From assembly GCA_033283165.1 (NCBI GenBank), contig JAWMQL010000001.1:806001-870000 (forward strand): a stretch of 64,000 nucleotides of DNA, in the 5' to 3' direction. This stretch comes from JAWMQL01 sp033283165 (GTDB lineage: Bacteria; Pseudomonadota; Gammaproteobacteria; Pseudomonadales; Halieaceae). The notes beneath the pieces were generated by a model. The model did not search any database and was not told the DNA's origin. It worked only from the letters and a program-made list of their open reading frames with translations. Made by a program: the position numbers and the translations under genes. This document shows positions 59,766 through 64,000 of the stretch, piece by piece (the first letter of the stretch is position 1; every line of letters begins with the position of its first letter).

Positions 59766-60766
59766 CTTCCAAGGTTCCGGTATTGACGGGGTGACAGGCC
59801 CGTCCACATTCGAAATGCCCTGGTAAATGAGCGCGCTTCCGAAAAGCCAGCGATTTCCGATATCTGGTCGACCGTTAACTCCGTGTGCCTGAGCAACTCA
59901 ATGGATTTCTCTCTGCGAATATTGTCTTTGATCCTCTGATAACTCGTCCCTTCACTTTGTAGCTTGCGGTACAAGGTGACCTTACTCATTCCAAGCTCGC
60001 TGGCTAATTGTTCGACACTCAGCAAATTCAAGCTGCTGTTACCCGTACGGGACAACCGCCGTTCAATACGGGCTTCCAGGCTTTCATCAACTCCCGGTAT
60101 CGCCATGATATCTACCGGATAACTTTCCAGAAATGCGGCGAGTTCATCTTCGGTCCTTCCGAGCTCTTTCTCGAGGTATCTGGCGTCGAAAGTCAACTTG
60201 TAACCGGATCCCCTGAAACGTAAGCGACCGGGAAACATAATCGCCAATTCTCCTTCGTGCGCAGGTGGGTCACAGACAAATTGTGTTTCGCGCAAACGAA
60301 TCGTTTCACCTATGTACCAACTGGGGAATCGATGCCAGATAACGAGGAGAAATTCGGCCAGGAAATGCCCCTGATCGAGATCCGGACTTGAAAACGTAAA
60401 GCTCAATTCAGCCTGGTTGTCTGTGGTCGACAGTTCAAGTGTTATATCACTCGTTATCAGCTTGTACAGTGCCGTGGCGCTTTCGAGCAACTCGCCGAGG
60501 TTTGCAGAGCGCTTCGCTAACTGGCAGAACGTCGCGAATGTACCAAATTCACAGGGGTTGGCCGTAAATCCCATGAATTCGTCGTTCATCTCCTGCTGTA
60601 TCAGGCGAAACAGTCTTCCCACCTGTTCAGTGTGAACACGAAGTTTTGTCACTCCGAGCGCGGTAGGGTTGATGCCCGCCCGCAAAAGAAGGCCCTGAAT
60701 ATCGCCACCAATACGACGATAGCCCTCCAGCGACGCGATGACGTGATGTTGCGAGACGGTGGCCAT
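59762..60766 (-). CDS. AraC-family transcriptional regulator with PF12625-type N-terminus
   Basis: 334 residues from the ATG at 60766 (a TTG 14 codons upstream is an alternative). The N-terminal 200 residues (LEGYRRIGGDIQGLLLRAGI, CEFGTFATFCQLAKRS) match the arabinose-binding-domain-of-AraC pattern of OruR/ArgR-like regulators. The C-terminal two helix-turn-helices are LLSVEQLASELGMSKVTLYR and LTVDQISEIAGFSEARSFTR. It overlaps pabB. It is divergent from the carboxylase locus, which it could also control. Confidence 0.88.
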   Translation of the reverse strand: MATVSQHHVIASLEGYRRIGGDIQGLLLRAGINPTALGVTKLRVHTEQVGRLFRLIQQEMNDEFMGFTANPCEFGTFATFCQLAKRSANLGELLESATALYKLITSDITLELSTTDNQAELSFTFSSPDLDQGHFLAEFLLVIWHRFPSWYIGETIRLRETQFVCDPPAHEGELAIMFPGRLRFRGSGYKLTFDARYLEKELGRTEDELAAFLESYPVDIMAIPGVDESLEARIERRLSRTGNSSLNLLSVEQLASELGMSKVTLYRKLQSEGTSYQRIKDNIRREKSIELLRHTELTVDQISEIAGFSEARSFTRAFRMWTGLSPRQYRNLGR

Positions 60767-60795
60767 CAGTACTTTACCGTGAGTTTTTGATCCCG

Positions 60796-60823
60796 TTGCA
60801 GGCAACAATTCGCGGATTATAAT
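60796..60823 (+). promoter_or_regulatory. Promoter in the AraC-carboxylase gap
   Basis: TTGCAG (60796-60801) and TATAAT (60818-60823), 16 bases apart, form a good sigma-70 promoter for the carboxylase genes with a leader of about 190 bases. The -10 lies in the palindrome ATTATAAT, so a reverse -10 box exists on the minus strand as well. The remainder of the 250-base gap shows no coding sequence that is conserved, although an in-frame ATG at 60877 exists. Confidence 0.55.
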
Positions 60824-61017
60824 CCATTTTATGAATCAATATGTGAGTTTTTTAGAACTCTTCCGCCCTTTTCGTCATGAACACACTGAGGCATAGTCAC
60901 GGCCGCAATGCCAGAGATTCGGGAACCTTTGACGCATTTCATGGTTTCCCGGCAGGAGGCGTCCGCGGGAAGACAGCCGTGCATTGCACTTTAATAACCC
61001 GGAACGACAATGAGACT

Positions 61018-62751
61018 ATGAGCACAGCGACTGACGCCCCACCCATTCCCTCTCTGGATAACCCCTTTGCCGAACAGGACGAACGCGAGTTTATCGTTCC
61101 CGGCCAGATCGCCTCAGAACCCGGGCTCTACGAAAAAGCCCTGAAGCACGGCTGGGAGTTGCAGCAGCGGCCCTATACCGCGGCCGGGGTCAAAAATATC
61201 CAGCGTCAACACCAGAAAAAGCGCATGACGGTCTGGGAGCGCATCGACTGCATTGCGGACACGGCGCCCACAGTACTGTACCAGAACTGGGGACCCAACC
61301 TGGACGGCGCCTCCCTGGTCACCGCCCTGATAACCGTGGGTGGCCGCGACGTGGCCATCTACGGGCACGATTTCACCGTCCGCGCCGGCTCCATGGACGC
61401 CACCAACGGCGAGAAACTGGCGCGCCTGTTCGAACTGGCCGCCAAGCGCGGGATTCCACTGGTGGGCCTGAACGACTCCGCCGGGGCCTATATCCCAGCC
61501 GGGGTCGGGGGGCTGGACGGGTACGCCGACGCCTTCACCGCCCTGCGCAAGATCTCCGGTGTGGTGCCCTCGATCATGTGCATGTTCGGCTTCAACGCCG
61601 GTGGCGGCTCCTACCTGCCGCGCCAGGGTAGCTTCATGATCCAGCCGAACAATACCTTTTTCGGCCTCACCGGCCCCGGCGTGGTCAAGTCGGTCCTCGG
61701 CGAGGACGTGACCCCCGATGAACTGGGCGGCCCCGGCGTCCACAGCCAGAGCGGGGTGACCGACTTCGTGGTCCCGGACGAGGTTGCGGCCCTGCGCAAG
61801 GTGCGGGAACTGCTCAAGTACCTGCCCAGCAGCAACAACGAACTGGCGCCGTACCAGGCCTCCTCCGACCCGGTGACCCGCAAGACCTGGGATATCGATA
61901 TCCTGTTGAAAAAGGCCTTCAATTCCCCGACCGGTTTCAATACCCCCATCGACATCAGCATCATGATCCAGCAGCTGTGCGACCACGGGGATTTCCTGGA
62001 GATCCAGCCCGAACGCGCCCGCAACACCATCACCGCCCTGGGGAGGTTGGGGGGCAACGTGGTCGGCTTCGTGGCCAACAACTCCTCCGTGGCCTCGGGC
62101 CAGATCGATATCGACGCCGCGTACAAGAATGCGCGCTTTATCCGCTTCTGCAACCTGTACAATATCCCCGTTATTTTCCTGGAGGACACCACCGGCTTCC
62201 TGCCCGGGCGGGAACAGGAAGCGGGCGGTATCGTGCAGGCGGGCCGGGCCATGCTGGACGCGATCGTCGACCTGCGCACCCCGCGCTTCCTGGTGCTGGT
62301 GCGCAATGCCTTCGGCGGCGCCTACGCTTCCTACAACAACTACCCGACCGGTGCCGACTTCGTGGTGGCGCTGCCCACCACCCGGGTGGCGGTGATGGGC
62401 CCTGCCGGGGTGGAGTACGTCTACAAGGACGAGCTGCGCAAGATCCGGGATTCGGTCAAGAGCAGAATCGCCAGGGAGACCGAGGCACAGCAGGCCGCCG
62501 GCCTGTCCGCGGACGAAGCCGTTGCCGCAGCTGACAAGCTGGTCCGCGACTGGGTCAAGGCGGAAGAAAAAGCACTCGCGCAACGCTATGAGCAGGAACT
62601 GATGAATCCCGACGAGGCCCTCAGCCTGGGCTCTATATCCCAGATCGTGATGCCTTCTGACCTGCGCCAGGTCCTGGCGGAGCATATGGACTTCTGCCTC
62701 CGCCACTACACCCCGGAACCGCTGCAGTCCGTGCAGCGAGAATTCCACTAG
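61018..62751 (+). CDS. Acyl-CoA carboxylase carboxyltransferase (beta) subunit
   Basis: 577 residues from the ATG at 61018. The crotonase-fold halves show DFTVRAGSMDATNGEKLARL, VGLNDSAGAYIPAGVGGLDG and FGFNAGGGSYLPRQGSF in the first half (oxyanion loops), and VIFLEDTTGFLPGREQEAGG with RNAFGGAYASYNNYPTGADF in the second. These match PccB/MccB-type carboxyltransferases. The acyl substrate is unknown. The 47-residue upstream extension from 60877 lacks family support. The biotin-carboxylase gene follows 36 bases later. Confidence 0.9.
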   Translation: MSTATDAPPIPSLDNPFAEQDEREFIVPGQIASEPGLYEKALKHGWELQQRPYTAAGVKNIQRQHQKKRMTVWERIDCIADTAPTVLYQNWGPNLDGASLVTALITVGGRDVAIYGHDFTVRAGSMDATNGEKLARLFELAAKRGIPLVGLNDSAGAYIPAGVGGLDGYADAFTALRKISGVVPSIMCMFGFNAGGGSYLPRQGSFMIQPNNTFFGLTGPGVVKSVLGEDVTPDELGGPGVHSQSGVTDFVVPDEVAALRKVRELLKYLPSSNNELAPYQASSDPVTRKTWDIDILLKKAFNSPTGFNTPIDISIMIQQLCDHGDFLEIQPERARNTITALGRLGGNVVGFVANNSSVASGQIDIDAAYKNARFIRFCNLYNIPVIFLEDTTGFLPGREQEAGGIVQAGRAMLDAIVDLRTPRFLVLVRNAFGGAYASYNNYPTGADFVVALPTTRVAVMGPAGVEYVYKDELRKIRDSVKSRIARETEAQQAAGLSADEAVAAADKLVRDWVKAEEKALAQRYEQELMNPDEALSLGSISQIVMPSDLRQVLAEHMDFCLRHYTPEPLQSVQREFH

Positions 62752-62787
62752 ACCCGGCCGTCACCGCATCACTGAAGGAAGCACAGC

Positions 62788-64000
62788 GTGTCCAACGAAC
62801 ATTACCTGCAGAACCACCTGATTCATCGCGACCGCCGCCTGGGTCGTCGCCACAGCGACTGGGTAGCCCAGTTCGACTGCACCCACATGCGGCCCCTGAT
62901 CATCTGCCGCGGCCCCATCCGCAAGGAGGCCATGGACGTTTTCGCCGAGATGGGGATCAGCCACTACGGCATCCTGCTCTCCGAAAAAGACTCGATTGTC
63001 TACCAGAATGCCCTGGCACCGGAGCTGCGCTCCCTGACCGACCCCGATCGCGTGCACCGGGTGCCGGACTACACCGGGGCCAACAAGGAGGAACGCGACC
63101 AGCGGATCCAGCAGATCATCCGCATTGCCAGGGACAATGACTACAACGCGATTTTCGCCGGCTACGGCTTCATGGCGGAGGACGAGACCATGGTGGCGGC
63201 CATGGAGGATGCCGGCCTGAATTTCATCGGCCCCTGTTCCCGCACCGTGCACGATGCCGGCCTGAAGGACGAGGCCAAGCGCACCGCGCTCAGGACCGGG
63301 GTCTCCGTCACCCCCGGCATCGACAACGGCACCGCCCTGACCCTGCTCCGGAAACATCCGGACGTGGCCGCCCTGAAAGCGCTCTGCAAGGAGCACGGCC
63401 TGGCCGTCGATGCCGAACAGCTTAACGACGAGAGCATCACGCTGGAAGACAAGGCCGACCTGGTGCTGGCGGCGTCCTACGACAAGGGTATCGACCTGTA
63501 CACGGTGGGCGAGTTGTGCGAGGCCCTGACCGAGGCGGTGGAGAAAATGGCCGCCGACTACCCGGACAACCGGGTGCGGCTGAAAGCGATTTCCGGCGGC
63601 GGCGGCAAGGGTCAGCGTATCCTGGGTATTGGCGAGGCGGCAAAGACCCCGGAAAAGGTGCGCGAGATCCTCAACGAGGTGAAGACCACCGGGGTGGGCG
63701 ATAACAAGAACGTGCTGGTGGAACTCAACATCGAAACCACCCGGCACCAGGAAATCCAGGTGATCGGCAATGGCGACTGGTGCATCACCATGGGCGGCCG
63801 CGACTGCTCCCTGCAAATGCACGAGCAGAAGTTGCTGGAAGTGTCGGTGACCGTGGAGTCCCTGCAGAAAGCCATCGAGCAGGCCGTCGCCGGCGGCAAC
63901 GCGGTGGAGGAGCGCGTCCTGCGCCAGGACCTGGCGACGCTGGAAGCGATGGAGGACCAGGCGGCGCGCTTTGGCGCGGCGGTGGGACTGGACTCCGTGT
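62788..64000 (+). CDS. Atypical biotin carboxylase, N-terminal 404 residues (cut by window edge)
   Basis: Open from a GTG at 62788, after GAAGGAAGCACAGC, to the right edge. The first ~45 residues (EHYLQNHLIHRDRRLGRRHS) precede a biotin-carboxylase-like domain with MRPLIICRGPIRKEAMDVF in place of the usual NRGEIA, then FAGYGFMAEDETMV. The glycine loop is LKAISGGGGKGQRI, and HQEIQVIGNGDWCITMGGRD with CSLQMHEQKLLEVS follows. About 70 extra residues sit before the glycine loop. It is adjacent to the carboxyltransferase gene, so the two form one carboxylase. Complete length and biotin domain are unseen. Confidence 0.8.
   Translation, partial: MSNEHYLQNHLIHRDRRLGRRHSDWVAQFDCTHMRPLIICRGPIRKEAMDVFAEMGISHYGILLSEKDSIVYQNALAPELRSLTDPDRVHRVPDYTGANKEERDQRIQQIIRIARDNDYNAIFAGYGFMAEDETMVAAMEDAGLNFIGPCSRTVHDAGLKDEAKRTALRTGVSVTPGIDNGTALTLLRKHPDVAALKALCKEHGLAVDAEQLNDESITLEDKADLVLAASYDKGIDLYTVGELCEALTEAVEKMAADYPDNRVRLKAISGGGGKGQRILGIGEAAKTPEKVREILNEVKTTGVGDNKNVLVELNIETTRHQEIQVIGNGDWCITMGGRDCSLQMHEQKLLEVSVTVESLQKAIEQAVAGGNAVEERVLRQDLATLEAMEDQAARFGAAVGLDSV

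Noticed and set aside
60877..61017. 47-residue N-terminal extension of the carboxyltransferase
   Set aside because: The extra residues have no family counterpart, and ATG 61018 gives the normal N-terminus. The ATG at 60877 remains a formal alternative.
61114..62748. A 544-codon open frame antisense to the carboxyltransferase gene
   Set aside because: Same reason: codon bias of the real gene keeps the opposite frame free of stops. The His/Gln/Gly-rich product is typical of antisense frames.

Overview
The window is GC-rich, densely coded chromosomal DNA from a gammaproteobacterium. I see no prophage, insertion sequence, CRISPR array or plasmid machinery. Several features fit an aerobic, probably marine lineage such as Halieaceae/Cellvibrionales: a gltA-sdhCDAB-sucAB-lpdA-sucCD block arranged as in pseudomonads, EpmC, ThrH, a PA2817-type protein, and scattered acyl-CoA, steroid-like and aromatic-like catabolic genes. 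The placement is inference from gene content, not phylogeny.

1-12.35 kb: a TCA-cycle super-cluster. gltA (cut by the left edge) is divergent from sdhCDAB, sucA-sucB-lpdA and sucCD, with good sigma-70 promoters in the divergent gap and a strong terminator after sucD. A run of perfect inverted repeats separates sdhB from sucA. 12.4-25.9 kb: housekeeping and small overlapping operons: a lipoprotein hydrolase, htpG with a textbook sigma-32 promoter, sixA-hydrolase-DUF4892-like, folE, prmB-aroC-small membrane protein, gcvR-like, and a tightly coupled tusA-like/epmC/5'-3' exonuclease/pdxB/NAD-kinase-like/msrB chain. 25.9-30.5 kb: tRNA-Gly and tRNA-Glu from one promoter, a PA2817-like gene, yadG-yadH ABC exporter, queF and an MscS channel.

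30.5-39.2 kb is the most accessory part: a CDF metal exporter; a three-gene catabolic operon (SRPBCC-SnoaL fusion, steroid-dehydrogenase-like flavoprotein, and a DsbA-fold isomerase broken by an internal deletion and frameshift); an Hsp20; a more AT-rich stretch with a two-domain lipoprotein of unknown function; and a translationally coupled cassette of two paralogous QueG-like Fe-S proteins plus a small helix-turn-helix-like protein, ending at tRNA-Ser. 39.3-50.3 kb: an MFS carrier, an LLM-type oxidoreductase, moaCDE, a flavin reductase, a Nudix hydrolase, bcp, an MBL hydrolase, GST-like, SnoaL-like, an outer-membrane protein, an acyl-CoA synthetase and its MarR regulator.

50.3-64 kb: an isolated yajC preceded by a remnant that looks like an ExoIII/Crc-family nuclease, dcyD, a Na+/alanine symporter, an acetyl-CoA hydrolase/transferase family protein, a 5'-nucleotidase, cysB, thrH, an AraC regulator-pabB pair, and an acyl-CoA carboxylase locus whose biotin-carboxylase gene (cut by the right edge) is markedly atypical. 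Three separate gene-free gaps carry short 14-15 bp GC-rich tandem repeats of the same general style. The Fe-S cassette and the atypical carboxylase are the best candidates for undescribed biochemistry; nothing in the sequence proves a new system.
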